64,000 nt of DNA, taken from positions 1 to 64,000 of the forward strand of contig NZ_JAFNIH010000019.1 of the NCBI RefSeq assembly GCF_019160155.1, read 5' to 3'. The translations under genes were made by a program, and so were the position numbers. The stretch is from Pinisolibacter aquiterrae. GTDB taxonomy: Bacteria; Pseudomonadota; Alphaproteobacteria; Rhizobiales; Ancalomicrobiaceae. Below are positions 61,749-64,000 of this stretch, in pieces (positions within the stretch are counted from its first letter, which is position 1; every line of letters starts with the position of its first letter). The notes beneath the pieces are model-generated. The model saw nothing but the letters and a program-made list of their open reading frames with translations. It was not told where the DNA came from and ran no database searches.

Positions 61749-64000
<2,252 letters not shown>

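Overview
The window is about 64 kb of GC-rich chromosome from an alphaproteobacterium, most probably of the order Hyphomicrobiales (Rhizobiales). This rests on the gene content: a dcw (division and cell wall) cluster that runs straight on into lpxC-bamD-recN-ligA, an FtsZ with a very long Ala/Pro-rich linker, a meso-diaminopimelate-type MurE (DNPR motif), a DUF1036 protein, an intracellular polyhydroxyalkanoate depolymerase and a prmA-pepP pair. The genus cannot be fixed from the sequence. Almost every long reading frame opposite a real gene is a GC-skew shadow and was discarded.

Region 1 (1-10.7 kb): the tail of an unknown gene, a possible small RNA ending in a strong terminator, a divergent pair of DJ-1/PfpI genes (GlxA-type regulator and isonitrile-hydratase-like enzyme), two tandem, diverged prmA-like methyltransferases, a host-attachment-type protein, aminopeptidase P, a glutathione S-transferase, an acyl-CoA thioesterase and phosphoglucomutase. 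Two small minus-strand genes flank pgm and share an upstream motif.

Region 2 (10.7-36.6 kb, minus strand): transcription runs from rsmH down to ligA: rsmH-ftsL-ftsI-murE-murF-mraY-murD-ftsW-murG-(frameshifted GIY-YIG gene)-murC-murB-ddl-ftsQ-ftsA-ftsZ, a terminator, then lpxC, bamD, recN and ligA. These genes make lipid II, build the divisome and start lipid A synthesis. Many neighbours overlap by four bases (ATGA or GTGA), and these overlaps fix GTG starts for ftsQ and ftsI. No mraZ lies upstream of rsmH.

Region 3 (36.9-46.5 kb): a Gfo/Idh/MocA oxidoreductase, RNase P RNA, a lytic transglycosylase, an AmpD-type amidase and a TerB/DnaJ protein. Next comes the oddest pair in the window: an intact ABC ATPase-like gene whose ATP-binding motifs are nearly all replaced, overlapping a fused two-unit permease. 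An ornithine/lysine decarboxylase-like gene and an extensin-like lipoprotein follow.

Region 4 (46.5-53.2 kb): polysaccharide deacetylase, GNAT acetyltransferase, SDR, a 27-residue membrane peptide gene followed by three stacked hairpins, cytochrome b561, a DUF1036 protein, PHA depolymerase and a second GST.

Region 5 (53.2-64 kb): an FCD-type GntR regulator diverges from a PotABCD-like ABC importer behind a textbook -24/-12 sigma-54 promoter. The importer genes are split by an opposite-strand MscS-type channel and end with a hydantoin/Asp-Glu racemase-like gene. Promoter and racemase together suggest nitrogen scavenging rather than simple polyamine uptake. A hybrid histidine kinase runs off the right edge.
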